NCBI GenBank assembly: GCA_963808615.1
Contig: CAWEGV010000011.1
Location: forward strand, 868,001-932,000
Source: Palsa-504 sp963808615
GTDB lineage: Bacteria; Actinomycetota; Actinomycetes; Streptosporangiales; Streptosporangiaceae
DNA: 64,000 bases
Reading direction: 5' to 3'
Shown: positions 8,027-17,698 of the stretch, in pieces
Position numbering within the stretch: position 1 is the first letter of the stretch
Layout: every line of letters begins with the position of its first letter
Program-made: the position numbers and the translations under genes
Notes under the pieces: generated by a model
Seen by the model: the letters and a program-made list of their open reading frames with translations, nothing else
Told to the model about the DNA's origin: nothing
Database searches by the model: none

Positions 8027-8640
8027 ATGCTGCTGGAGCATCGCGGAGCGTCTCCCCAGGTTCACCCCAGCGCTTATGTCGCGCCGACCGCGGTCGTGTG
8101 CGGGGACGTGCACCTCGGCCCCCACTGCCGGGTCCTGTTCGGAGCCATCTTGACTGCAGATAGCGGCCGGGTCGAACTCGGCGAGCAGTGCATCATCATG
8201 GAGAACGCCGTACTGCGCGGCACCGCGCGCGACCCGCTGCGGCTGGGCGATCACGTGCTGGCCGGCCCCCGCGCGTACCTGAGCGGGTGCGCCACAGAGG
8301 ACAACGTGTTCCTGGCCACCGGCACGACGGTCTTCAACGGCGCGCGGATCGGGACGCGCAGCGAGATCCGGGTCAACGCGGTGGTGCATCTGCGCACCCG
8401 GTTCCGCCGGACACGACGGTACCGATCGGCTGGATCGCGGTCGGTGACCCCGCCCGGCTATTCCCGCCCGAGCAGCATGAGCGGCTATGGGAGGTGCAGC
8501 GGGAGCTGGACTTCCCCGGCTACGTGTTCGGCCTGTCCCGGGCCGCCGAGGGCCAGACGACCATGCCCGAACTGACCCGCCGCTACAGCCGGGCGCTCGG
8601 CCACCACCGCCACGATCAGACCATCGACAGCCAATCCTGA
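8027..8640 (+). pseudogene. Gamma-carbonic-anhydrase-like hexapeptide protein, one-base frameshift
   Basis: A left-handed beta-helix protein of the gamma-carbonic-anhydrase/acyltransferase superfamily: VHPSAYVAPTAVVCGDVHLG, then further hexapeptide turns to NAVVHLRTR. The natural continuation (VPPDTTVPIGWIAVGDPARL through TIDSQS) lies one frame over, after a missing base in a G run near 8400. Compared with true gamma-CAs the zinc histidines are replaced (IMENAVLRG and LAGPRAYLSGC), so even the intact form would lack that metal site. GAAAGGATTGG precedes ATG 8027. The shift may be a sequencing error. Confidence 0.7.
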
Positions 8641-8686
8641 GACCAGGTGGTCTTGCCGGTTCAAACCCTCCACCGGGAATCTGGGG

Positions 8687-9775
8687 TCAGGCGACGACCG
8701 CGGGACCGTCGACGACAAGCACCGAGGAATGCGCGCTGATCACGGCAGCGACCGCGTCCGGGTCGTCAGGAGTAATGAACGGCAGCATGCCGCGGCCGGT
8801 GTCGAGAATGAGCGCCTTCTCCTTGCTGGGTCGGCCGGGGTCCAGGCTGGCCCAGTATCGCAGCGTGGTACTACCCCAGATCCTCCCCCGTCCGGTGAAC
8901 GTCCCGATGGGCACCCGGCGCACCTCGCGAATGGAGCTGTAAGGAACACGCTTGGTTCCCCACGGGAAGTAGTACCCGTGGATGAGCACCGCATCGGCGG
9001 TGCATTCGACCCCGGTCGCCCGTAGCCCGCCGGCGCCGCCCTCCAGGATCACCTTGGTGACCTGCGCGCCGCAGATAACCTCGAGATTCGGCCGCTGCTC
9101 GGCCTCCCCTTCCAGGAACGCATGGTAGGTGCTGGACCTTCTGCCAGCGCGCGTCGTGGTCTGCAACAGCGACACAACCCCACCGGGGCCGCCCCGGTCG
9201 CGGCCGTTGTAATCACCGCGAGGGATCCCGGCCGCCACGGCGGCAGCGACGAACTCCTCGGCGGCGGCCAGCACCGGAGCCCGCACCGACACGCCAACAG
9301 GACCCTGCGCGTTGTGGGCCCCGGCGTCGATAATGATGTCGCCGCCTGGCGCCAGACCCTCGCTCTTCTTGAAATAGGGCAGGACCTCGTCATAACTCCA
9401 CCCGGCGGCGCCGCCCGCAGCCCAGGAATCGAAATCGCCCGGATGACCGCGGACGTAGGCCATGTAGTTGATACCCGAAGACCCGCCGAGCATCCTGCCG
9501 CGAGGCACCATCATCCTGCCACCGGTCAATCCCCGCCCGCAGCCGCCCGCATCCGCGGTGTACATCCAGTCCGTCTGCGGGTTCTGCTGCAACACCGGGC
9601 ACGCAGCGGGCATCAGCTCCGCAGGCGGGGGCGGGCCGCCCGCCTCCAACAGTGCAACCCGGCACCCCGGATCCTCGGACAGCCGGCTCGCGATGACCGC
9701 CCCCGCCGAACCACCCCCCACCACGACGAAATCAAACGCCCCAGCCATAGGGGCGGCGTCCGGGTGCCCATTCAT
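8687..9775 (-). CDS. GMC oxidoreductase N-terminal half fused to a PH-like domain
   Basis: A 362-residue chimera. Residues 1 to about 257 are the FAD-binding half of a GMC oxidoreductase: VVVGGGSAGAVIASRLSE dinucleotide fold, GRMLGGSSGINYM GMC signature, STYHAFL. The normal second half, with the His-His/Asn catalytic pair, is missing (family length about 530). Instead, from about residue 260, IHGYYFPWGTKRVPYSSI, WGSTTLRYWASLD and ILDTGRGMLPFITPDDPDA match a small actinobacterial protein resembling bacterial PH domains. AGGAGGAGG precedes ATG 9775. The join looks like an in-frame deletion that fused two genes. Oxidoreductase activity is unlikely. Confidence 0.75.
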   Translation of the reverse strand: MNGHPDAAPMAGAFDFVVVGGGSAGAVIASRLSEDPGCRVALLEAGGPPPPAELMPAACPVLQQNPQTDWMYTADAGGCGRGLTGGRMMVPRGRMLGGSSGINYMAYVRGHPGDFDSWAAGGAAGWSYDEVLPYFKKSEGLAPGGDIIIDAGAHNAQGPVGVSVRAPVLAAAEEFVAAAVAAGIPRGDYNGRDRGGPGGVVSLLQTTTRAGRRSSTYHAFLEGEAEQRPNLEVICGAQVTKVILEGGAGGLRATGVECTADAVLIHGYYFPWGTKRVPYSSIREVRRVPIGTFTGRGRIWGSTTLRYWASLDPGRPSKEKALILDTGRGMLPFITPDDPDAVAAVISAHSSVLVVDGPAVVA

Positions 9776-10032
9776 CGATACTCCTCCTCCTGACCGAAAC
9801 TGTAAGCGGATCAGCGGTCCCCCGCCAGGTGCCCGATCCTCACTTGCCCCCCACGTGCTCCCCGGTGGTGCTGCTCAGCCGTCCGAACGGATCCCGGTGC
9901 CATGCCGCTCATGATCATCCGGGCCCACAGGCCCGGTCCCGGCCCGGGCGGGGGTGGGGTCTTGGGCTGGGCACCTTGCTCCCGTAGCGTTGTCTCACTG
10001 GACCCTTTACCGCAGTGACACCGGGAGCAGGC

Positions 10033-11412
10033 ATGACGCAGACCCCGCCTTATCAGGTAACCGACCCGGCCACCGGCGAGGTGGCCGAGACTTTCCCCTT
10101 CGCCACGGACGCGGAGGTGGCGGAGGCGCTCGCCGCCGCGACCGGGGCGTTCGCGGCATGGAAGCTGCGCCCGGTCGCCGAGCGCGCCGCGGTCGTGAAG
10201 CGGATCGCCGAGCTGTTCACTGAGCGCGCCGCCGACCTGGCCGCGCTGATCACCAAGGAGATGGGCAAGCGGCCCGCGCAGGCTGTCGGCGAGGCCCAGT
10301 TCTGCACCGACATCTTCAACTACTACGCCGACAACGGCCCCGGGCTCCTCGCCGACAAGCCGCTGCCCGGCCATGACGCCGCGCGCGTGGAGTACCGGCC
10401 GGTCGGCCCGGTGCTGGGCGTGATGCCGTGGAACTACCCGTATTACCAGGTGGCCAGGTTCGCCGCGCCCAACCTGATCGCCGGCAACACCGTCATCCTC
10501 AAGCACGCGGAAAACTGCCCGACCTCGGCCCTGGCGATCGCGCAGATCATGAAGGACGCGGGCGTGCCGGACGGCGTGTACGTCAACCTGTTCGCGACCC
10601 ACGAGCAGGTCGCCGCGATGATCTCCGACCCGCGGCTGCGCGGCGTGTCGCTGACCGGCTCCGAGCGGGCCGGCACCGTGGTGGCCGAGACGGCCGGCCG
10701 CAACCTGAAGAAGGTCGTCCTTGAGCTTGGCGGCTCCGACCCGTACATCATCCTGGACACCGACGACGTCGAGGCCGCGGCTAAGACCGCCTGGGTCACC
10801 CGGATGGAGAACGTCGGGCAGGCCTGCAATTCCAACAAGCGGATGATCGTCATGGAGGACATCTACGACGACTTCGTAGCCGCCCTGGTCAAGCGGGCCA
10901 CTGCGATGTCACCGCGCCAGCCGGGCGATGATTCCCCGCGCTCTTACAGCCCGATGGTCTCCCGTAAGGCAGCGGAGAACCTCCTGGCCCAGGTGCAGGA
11001 CGCGGTATCGAAGGGCGCCACGCTGCACGTCGGCGGCACGCTCGGCGACGGTAAGGGCGCGTACTTCGCCCCGGCCGTGCTCACCGGCGTGACCCCGGAC
11101 ATGCGGGCCTACCGCGAGGAGCTGTTCGGCCCGGTCGCCGTGGTCTATAAGGTCAGCAGCGACGACGAGGCGGTCCAGCTGGCCAACGTGGTGGACTTCG
11201 GCCTGGGCGGCGCGGTCTGGTCGACCGACGAGGACCGGGCGGTCAACGTCGCCGAGCAGCTGGAAGTCGGCATGGCCAACGTCAACACCCCGGCAGGCGA
11301 GGGCGCGGACCTGCCGTTCGGCGGCACCAAGCGCTCCGGGTTCGGCCGCGAGCTAGGCCCTCTCGGCATCGACGAATTCGTCAACAAGCGCCTCTTTTAC
11401 GTCGAGAAGTAG
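10033..11412 (+). CDS. NAD(P)-dependent aldehyde dehydrogenase, succinate-semialdehyde type
   Basis: A 459-residue cytosolic ALDH-superfamily enzyme. Seen: MPWNYP cofactor segment, SLTGSERAG Rossmann loop, catalytic glutamate in LELGGSDPYI, catalytic cysteine in NVGQACNSNKR, and ELFGPVAVVY near the C-terminus. The short-loop layout resembles the GabD/YneI type, which oxidises succinate semialdehyde to succinate. GGGAG lies 5 nt before ATG 10033, preferred over the upstream in-frame ATG at 10015. It is divergent from the GMC chimera and has no operon partner, so the physiological substrate stays open. Confidence 0.85.
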   Translation: MTQTPPYQVTDPATGEVAETFPFATDAEVAEALAAATGAFAAWKLRPVAERAAVVKRIAELFTERAADLAALITKEMGKRPAQAVGEAQFCTDIFNYYADNGPGLLADKPLPGHDAARVEYRPVGPVLGVMPWNYPYYQVARFAAPNLIAGNTVILKHAENCPTSALAIAQIMKDAGVPDGVYVNLFATHEQVAAMISDPRLRGVSLTGSERAGTVVAETAGRNLKKVVLELGGSDPYIILDTDDVEAAAKTAWVTRMENVGQACNSNKRMIVMEDIYDDFVAALVKRATAMSPRQPGDDSPRSYSPMVSRKAAENLLAQVQDAVSKGATLHVGGTLGDGKGAYFAPAVLTGVTPDMRAYREELFGPVAVVYKVSSDDEAVQLANVVDFGLGGAVWSTDEDRAVNVAEQLEVGMANVNTPAGEGADLPFGGTKRSGFGRELGPLGIDEFVNKRLFYVEK

Positions 11413-11524
11413 CGCTTGACGCTGGGCGACTGCCCTCGGTCCGCGCCTGTTGCATCCGCCTCGAGAAGGTGATAGCGATGGCCTAGCTGGTCTCACAGTC
11501 GAGCAGAAGTTCTGGAGGGGGAAC

Positions 11525-11885
11525 ATGGCTGGAATCGCCAAGAAGAGTTTTGATGTGCCTGATGAGCGTCGAACTCCGGATAAGACGGTCGTGCAGGTTG
11601 TCGATCTGGGTTCGGTGAAGGCGGCGCGGATGACGTTGCAGCCAGGTTGGCGCTGGTCGGAATGCATCAGGCCCGTCGCGGGCACCGAGAGCTGCCAGAC
11701 GCAACGTGGGAACGGTGGCGTCTGGGCAGTTGCAGGTCCGCCATGATGACGGCACGGAAGTCCAGGTTGGTCCAGGCGACGCGTACGTCATCGAGCCGGG
11801 CCACGACGCGTGGGTCATCGGCTCAGAACCGTTCGTGGCCTACGAGTTCGATAGCAGCGCCGCGGAGACGTACGCTCGGGGCTGA
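11525..11885 (+). pseudogene. Small cupin protein, one-base frameshift
   Basis: Two frames join into a roughly 120-residue cupin: AGIAKKSFDVPDERR through LQPGWRWSECIRPVAGTESC from ATG 11525, then, after a shift near 11700, VGTVASGQLQVRHDDG, VGPGDAYVIEPGHDAWVIG and a stop at 11885. Both cupin motifs (G-x-W-x-W-S region and PGHDAWV) are present. GGAGGGGG precedes the ATG. Apart from the single shift the gene looks healthy, so sequencing error is possible. Confidence 0.7.
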
Positions 11886-11990
11886 ACGCTGGATTGGCGC
11901 GGCTCACGCCTGGATCGCTGTTCCAGGTCGGGGTCCCCGCTGGTAGGTTCCTGTCCGTAGTCCGGCCAGCCGGTCGCACCGGGAGGATTG

Positions 11991-12287
11991 ATGACGTTCG
12001 TACAGATCATCGAGATGACCACCACCAAAGCTGCCGAGATTGAAGAGCTCGTGGACGGGTGGATGGCTGCGACGGAAGGGCGCCGGAGCGCAAGCCGCAG
12101 CCTGTTGACCAAGGACCGCGAGCGCCCTGATACGTACGTGCAGGTGGTGGAGTTCCCGTCTTACGAGGAGGCGATGGCGAACTCCGCCCTTCCCGAGACG
12201 ACGGAGTTCGCCGGGAAGCTGTCGGCGCTGTGCTCGTCGGGGCCTACGTTCCGCAATCTCGACCTGGTTCGCGCCGACGAGCTCTAG
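11991..12287 (+). CDS. Conserved hypothetical protein
   Basis: A 98-residue small alpha+beta protein resembling dimeric ferredoxin-like-fold (ABM-type) proteins: TFVQIIEMTT strand, a helix with VDGWMAATEGRR, TYVQVVEFPSYEEAMANS strand-helix, and a C-terminal FRNLDLVRADEL. It has no catalytic signature. GGGAGG four bases before ATG 11991 supports the start. It follows the frameshifted cupin gene by about 100 nt on the same strand. Function unknown. Confidence 0.7.
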   Translation: MTFVQIIEMTTTKAAEIEELVDGWMAATEGRRSASRSLLTKDRERPDTYVQVVEFPSYEEAMANSALPETTEFAGKLSALCSSGPTFRNLDLVRADEL

Positions 12288-12335
12288 CCAGCCGAATCCG
12301 CCGGGTCCTGCGCGCATTCAGCGGCCGGACCGCCC

Positions 12336-12539
12336 ACGGCATACGAGCTGCCCGATTCGCGGCAGGTGCGGGTGCAGCGGCTGTACCCCAAGACGGTGCT
12401 CAAGCCCGTGGTGGCCACGATGCTGGTCCCGGTGCCCAGGACGGCCGCCGTCGGCGGGCAGCCGTTGCGGGATACCGGGCTGCTGGCCTGGTGCGGCGAG
12501 GTCATCCGGTCGGTACTGGCCGACCGGATGACCTCCTGA
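12336..12539 (+). pseudogene. Transcription-repair coupling factor (Mfd) C-terminal fragment
   Basis: The frame reads VQRLYPKTVLKPVVATMLVP, then RTAAVGGQPLRDTGLLAWC and stop. This closely follows the very C-terminal (D7) pattern of Mfd (RLYPG-x-x-KPA-x-x-I-L-V-P...GG-x-PLRD-x-ELL-W). About 65 of the usual 1,150 or so residues are present and nothing upstream matches Mfd, so this is a displaced 3' fragment; the working mfd must be elsewhere. Confidence 0.6.
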
Positions 12540-12619
12540 GACCTTCTCTTTTTAGGCCGAACGGACCGCGGTTCTCGCGCCGTGAACCGATTTCCCGTGT
12601 CCGGCGGCAGGCCCTGTGA

Positions 12620-13221
12620 TCAGGGGCCTGTGCAGTTGATGGCGGAGATGTTGCCCGAGTCGTCGGTCGTGACCGAGCAGTTTTCGGTCTGGCCGTCGAA
12701 GGTCAGGCTGAACGGGTTATCGAATGAGGGGGCGGCTTGGCCTGCCGGGCCGGCCGGACCGGCTGGGCCCGCGGGACCTGCTGGGCCGGCTGGGCCGGCG
12801 GGGCCTGCGGGCCGGGAGCACCCGCCGTGCCCGCGGGGCCGGTGCCGCCGGTGCAGGCGAACGTGTTCCCGTCGAAGGCGGTGAACTCAGCGCCTCCGTT
12901 GGGGCAGTTGCCGTTGCCGGGCGCCAGCTGCTGGCTTTCCACGCTCACGCCGTTCTGGCCGTTGAGCCCGGCCTGTCCCTGCGCCCCGCGGGGTCCGGCC
13001 GGCCCAGCGGGCCCGGTGGTGTTCCACGACAGGCCGGCAGTGCCTTTCGGGCAGGCCTGCCCGGCGGGCGGGACGCTCAGGTTATGCAGGCCGCCGGTTT
13101 GCACGCAGCCATTGATGGTGCTGCCCGAACCGGTGGAGGCCAGGGCGTACGCACCGCCGCCCAGGACGGCGAGCAGGCAGACCGCTACCACTGCGGCCAC
13201 TCTTGTAACGGTTTTTCGCAT
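12620..13221 (-). pseudogene. Secreted collagen-like protein with frameshift in the GPAG tract
   Basis: From ATG 13221 (GAAGGAAACAAC upstream): signal peptide VAAVVAVCLLAVLGGGAYALA, a globular segment with two cysteines (INGCVQTGG, GQACPKGTAG), a first Gly-x-x tract (GPAGPAGPRGAQGQAGLNG), a linker with NCPNGG and TFACTGG, and a second tract of repeated GPA units. A one-base shift at about 12820 throws the C-terminal cap (SFDNPFSLTFDGQTENCSV through INCTGP, stop at 12620) out of frame. Such proteins are surface or secreted, with collagen-type triple helices. The tract is prone to slippage and also to assembly error. Confidence 0.75.
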
Positions 13222-13618
13222 GTTGTTTCCTTCTTCCTGCAGACACGGGCCGGGCGCTAACGTCACCTGGCCGGATGAGGGCTTACTTGCGGTCAGGGCG
13301 GGCTGCCACAAGTTGCAGCCCCCGGGTCTGGTCATCTCATGGCGTCCCCTCGCCTTTGCGGCTGCGGTCCGCCCTGGGTGGGACTTCTGGATGACTGATT
13401 CCACTGTTGGCCGCGGCGGGGGCGGGCACCACACGGAATGACCCACGAAACAGCCCACAGAATTGCGCGGCCGGGCCGACGTGAGCTAACGGACGCTGAC
13501 GCTGCCCGGGCGGCGTGACCTGTGGCATGGTCGGCAGGGCCTGCGTCGTGTTAGTGGGGGCGGGTTCGGCCGCGTCGGATGGCCGACGGCGGGGTGAGGC
13601 CCGCGGAGGGACGCCCGG
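13222..13618. other. Intergenic region, no gene supported
   Basis: About 400 bases between the collagen-like gene start and the XRE-NB-ARC-TPR gene, which are divergent. It must hold both promoters. GGAGGG at 13605-13610 is the ribosome site of the latter. No conserved coding segment, RNA gene or strong inverted repeat was recognised. Confidence 0.4.
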
Positions 13619-15833
13619 GTGATGGCACAGCCGCCTGTGCTGGAGTTCGCGGGACTGCTGCGGCAGCTGCGGACTGAGGCCCGGCTGACCCAGGAGGAGC
13701 TGCCGAGGCGGCGGGGCTGAGCCCGCGGTCGATCAGCGACCTGGAGCGGGGCATCAGCCGCACCGCCCGCAAAGACACCGCGCTGTTGCTGGCCGGCGCG
13801 CTGGGCCTGGCCGCGCCGGTCCGGGCCTTGTTCGTGGCGGCGGCCCGCGGCCGCGGCCCGGTGGTCGAGGTGCTGGCCGCCAGGCGGCGCGTGGCGGAGG
13901 AAACGTCCCCGGACACGGCGCCGGCCGGGGCTGCGGCGGCGACCCGGACGCTGCCGCGTGACCTGGCCTCGTTCACCGGGCGGCATCAGGAGCTGGCCGA
14001 GCTGGTCCAGGCTACGGCGGGTGCGGGCGGGGTGGTGGGCATCCATGCGATCGGCGGGATGGCCGGGGTCGGCAAGACCGCTTTCGCGGTACACGCCGCG
14101 CATCAGCTCGCGCCGCGGTTCCCCGGCGGGCAGATCTTCTTGTCTTTGCACGGGCACACGCCCGGGCAGCAGCCAGTTGACCCGGCCGATGCGCTGGCCA
14201 GCCTGCTGGCGACGGCCGGGGTTCCCGCCGGGCAGATCCCCCCAGGTCTGCAAACGCGGATGGCGCTGTGGCGGGACCGGCTGGCCGGACAGCAACTGCT
14301 TCTGGTGCTGGACGACGCGGCGAGCAGCGAGCAGGTCCGGCCACTGCTGCCCGGTGCTGGCGGCAGCCTAGTGCTGGTCACCAGCCGGCGGCACCTGTCG
14401 GCGCTGGAGGACGCCACTGCGATCAGCCTGGATATCCTGCCAGTCGGCGAGGCTGCCCGGCTGTTGGTCCGGCTGGCGGGCCGATCCGGGCTCAGCCCGG
14501 ATGACGCCGCGGCTGGAGAGATCACGCGGCTGTGCGGGTACCTGCCGCTGGCGATCGGGATGGTGGCCCGCCAGTTGCACCACCACCCGGCCTGGACCAT
14601 GGCCGGGCGGGCCGCTGAGCTGGCCGCGGCGGTGGACCGGCTGGAGCTGATGGCTACCGAGAACCTATCAGTGGCCGCCGCGTTCAACCTGTCCTACGCC
14701 GACCTGACGGGCGATCATCAGAGACTGTTCCGGCGGCTCGGGCTGCACTTGGACCCTGACGTTGACGTATACGCCGCGGCCGCCCTGCCTGGTACAGGCC
14801 CCGCAGCCGCCCGTCGCGGCCTGGAGGCCCTGTATGATCAGTATCTGCTCACCGAGCCGACCCAGGGCCGGTACCAGATGCACGACCTGATCCGCGAGCA
14901 CGCCCGCGCCCTAGCCGATCACCTGGACCCGGACCGTGATCGCGACCGTGCTACCGAGCGGCTGCTGAATTACTACCAGCACACCGCCGGCCGCGCCGAG
15001 GCTCTCATCGCCCGCCAGGCCTCGCCGGTCCGGCCTCCGCGGACAGCACCGTCCCGGCCGCGTCTCCCGCGCTGGCCGGCCAGGAGCAGGCGCTGGCGTG
15101 GGCCCGCGCCGAGCGCGTCAACTTGCTCGCCTGCCTCGATCGCGCCAGCGCCACCGGCCAGCACGCCCGGGTCATCGCTATGACCGCGGCCCTCGCCGGG
15201 CTCTTGCGGCGCGACGGTCCCTGGGCCGACGCCATCACCCGCCACACAGCCGCGATCCAGGCCGCCCGGCATCTCGGCGACCGGCTCGGCCAAGCTGGTG
15301 CCCTCAACGACCTCGGAGACGTGCGACGGCTGATGGGTGATTACCGGGCCGCGGCCCAGGACCTGGAGCAGGCCCTGGGCCTTTACCGCGACCTGGGCGA
15401 CCGGCTCGGCCAGGCCAACGCCTTCTACTATCTCGGGGCCGTGCGGCGGGCGACGGGTGATTACCGCGCCGCGGCCCAGGCTATGGAGCAGGCGCTGGGC
15501 ATCTTTCGCGACCTCGGCGACCGAGGTGGCGAGGCCACGGCGCTCAACGAGAGAGGGACGCTGCACCGAGTCAGCGGTGACCTCGTTAAGGCTGAGGGAT
15601 GTCACCAGCAGGCCCTGGAACTGGCCCGCGCGATTGACAGCTCCTGGGACGAGGCTCACGCGCTGGCTGGCCTTGGCCGCTGCGCCCTGGCCACCGAACA
15701 CGCTACGCAGGCTGAGGCCCTCCTGCGGCAGGCACTGGAGATCTTCCAGCGGATCGGCGCAGCCGAGGCCGCATACGTTTCCGCGGAACTCGACGCTCTC
15801 ACCGAGGCGCAGCCGGCCGCGCCTGGGTCATGA
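13619..15833 (+). pseudogene. XRE-NB-ARC-TPR regulator with two frameshifts
   Basis: A STAND-type regulator in three frames. 13619 to about 13710: FAGLLRQLRTEARLTQEEL, the first helices of an XRE helix-turn-helix. About 13715-15000: SPRSISDLERGISRTARKDT (rest of the HTH), a linker, NB-ARC domain with P-loop IGGMAGVGKTAFA, LLLVLDDAASSEQV (Walker B) and a winged-helix region to MHDLIREHARALADHL. From about 15030: TPR repeats (GDYRAAAQDLEQALGLYRDLGDRLGQANAF and relatives), stop 15833. Intact members are ligand-sensing activators of secondary metabolism or development. GGAGGG precedes GTG 13619/ATG 13622. Without the shifts it would be about 735 residues. Confidence 0.75.
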
Positions 15834-16021
15834 CTTCTCAGCACGCTGACCCACCGCGAGACGGACGCCTTCACGACGTGGCACGCGCCATGTCCAACGC
15901 GGGAATAACCGCCCACCTGTTCATCGCCGAGACAACCGTCAAAACTCACGTCGCGCGCCTGCTGAGAAAGCTCGGCCTGCGGGACCGGGTGCAAGTCGTC
16001 ACCGGCAAATCCGGGCGATGA
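15830..16021 (+). pseudogene. LuxR-type DNA-binding domain fragment
   Basis: A 63-codon frame starting in an ATGA overlap with the preceding TPR gene. Its second half, VARAMSNAGITAHLFIAETT and VKTHVARLLRKLGLRDRVQV, is a complete LuxR/NarL recognition helix-turn-helix. The first helix (LTHRET) is readable only one frame over at 15855-15872, showing a frameshift. It looks like the 3' end of a response-regulator gene that lost its receiver domain. Confidence 0.6.
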
Positions 16022-16110
16022 CGGGGATTCTCGCGCTGGTAGCCGGGGTGGTAGCGTCGGGCCAGGGCGCAGAGGTGTGCGCCGAGGACCGCATCCGCGA
16101 AGGGGGGCAG

Positions 16111-17178
16111 ATGGATATTCACCGTCAGGTCGCAGCTGCGGTGTTGGTGGCTGCCGCTGCGCTCATCGGCGCCGGAGCACCGGCACACGCTGCTTCGCCG
16201 GCAAATGCTGCTTCGCTGTTCCGACCCCGCTTCACACCGCCGCTGGCCCCGACGATCCCGAACAGCACGCTGGTCGGACCGAGCGCGAATGCGGCGCCGG
16301 CGCTTCCGCAATTGCGGGGAGCCAGTTTCCGGACCGTCGATGTGCCAGGCGCATACGGCACGCTCGTCAACGGGGTCACCGATAGCGGCGTTGCGGCCGG
16401 GAACTACTTCACCGGTAAAGGTGCCAAGAGCCATGGGTTCATCGAGCAGGGTAAGCAGCTGATCAGGTTCGATTACCCCGGCACCTCGGGCGTCACCTCG
16501 CTGGACGGCATCAGCGATCGCGGGATCGCAGTCGGCACCTATACCGACGCTGCTGGCACGTACCACGGCTGGATCCGGTCCGATGATGGCAAGTTCCATC
16601 GGCTCAATGACCCCTTGGCGGGGACTGGCGCTGGATTTGGCACGTTCCCGGAGGGGATCAACGACTACGGAGTGATCGTTGGCTTCTACGTGGATAACAG
16701 CAATCTGGCGCACGGGTTCATCTTCAACCCCGCGTCGGGTTTCACGACCCTCGACGTTCCCGCAGCCGGGACCGGGTCCGGACAGGGCACTGTGGTCGTC
16801 TCGGTCAACAACGTCGGCGTGATCGTCGGCACTTACATTGACGCAGCCGGCGTGTACCGGGGGTTCGTGTTCTCGCACCGGAGCTTCTTCGACTTCGCCG
16901 CGCCAGGAGCCGGAACCGGAGTCAACCAGGGCACGATCCCCTACGGCATCACCTCCGACGGCGTGATCAGCGGGTGGACCCTCCACGGGGGAAACGAAAT
17001 CTCAGGATGGCTGCTCTCGGACTGGCATTTCTTCGCGCTCAATGACCCGCTTGAGGCCACCGGCCCGAACCTGGGCAGCGCACTGTACGGGATCAACGAA
17101 CGGGGCACCGAGGCGGGCGGGGAGTACTGGGACGCCTCCGGCCACTTCCACGGGTTCGTCGTGAGGTTGCCGACCTGA
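16111..17178 (+). CDS. Secreted repeat protein (HAF-like repeats)
   Basis: A 355-residue exported protein. Start ATG 16111 with AGGGGGG just upstream; signal peptide MDIHRQVAAAVLVAAAALIG ending near APAHAAS. The mature part holds five or six units of about 50 residues with the pattern INDxGVIVGxYxDxxGxxHGFxxxxGxFxxLDxPxAGTG, for example VGFYVDNSNLAHGFIF and VGTYIDAAGVYRGFVFS, matching extracellular HAF-type repeats and probably forming a beta-propeller. No catalytic motif is seen. Function unknown; a surface or extracellular role is inferred. Confidence 0.75.
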   Translation: MDIHRQVAAAVLVAAAALIGAGAPAHAASPANAASLFRPRFTPPLAPTIPNSTLVGPSANAAPALPQLRGASFRTVDVPGAYGTLVNGVTDSGVAAGNYFTGKGAKSHGFIEQGKQLIRFDYPGTSGVTSLDGISDRGIAVGTYTDAAGTYHGWIRSDDGKFHRLNDPLAGTGAGFGTFPEGINDYGVIVGFYVDNSNLAHGFIFNPASGFTTLDVPAAGTGSGQGTVVVSVNNVGVIVGTYIDAAGVYRGFVFSHRSFFDFAAPGAGTGVNQGTIPYGITSDGVISGWTLHGGNEISGWLLSDWHFFALNDPLEATGPNLGSALYGINERGTEAGGEYWDASGHFHGFVVRLPT

Positions 17179-17244
17179 GCTGGAGTGGCGACCGGGCCAA
17201 GCGCTCGTTGAGGCCACGAGCGCCCGCTCGGCCGCCGCATCGAG

Positions 17245-17420
17245 ATGGCCGGTGGCGACACGTTGGGCGTGATCGACGATCACTATCGCAATGCGCGCAA
17301 CGTCCTGCGCAAGCCCGCAACGGAGCCGTGGGGCCTGACCGAGATGTGGGATCCAGGATCGCGACGGCACCCGCATCGTCCGGTCAAGATTCCCGCCGAT
17401 CACCCTCTCCGCCATACCCG
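17245..17420 (+). pseudogene. VOC/glyoxalase domain remnant
   Basis: IDDHYRNARNVLRKPATEPW and GLTEMW, then one frame over IQDRDGTRIV, then back to KIPADHPLR. Together this is the C-terminal half of a VOC-superfamily protein (HYxRA...PPxxxPWGxREMWixDPDGxRixL). Two frame changes and no N-terminal half. Confidence 0.5.
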
Positions 17421-17698
17421 CGAGCCGCGTCATCGCCAAGGTGACGACCGACACGCGGCATGTGAGGGCAGTCTCAGTACAGCGCTGCTATGCATGAACA
17501 TCCATCCGTGCGGCTCCGGCGGCTGCAATATGTGAGCCGTGCTCCTGATGAAATTCGGGTCTGGCTGCGTCCCGCATTGTGATAACGGCCAAAGCGCCGG
17601 TACACGTCGTCGCTTCGCCGAACGCCGGTGACTTATGGAGGCTCACGATCACCTGCCCGTCAGCCAGGACCGGGTCGTGCCCTGCCGGACGGTCGCTA

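Noticed and set aside
12703..13458. Longer start for the collagen-like protein at 13458
   Set aside because: The signal peptide and GAAGGAAAC ribosome site place the start at 13221.
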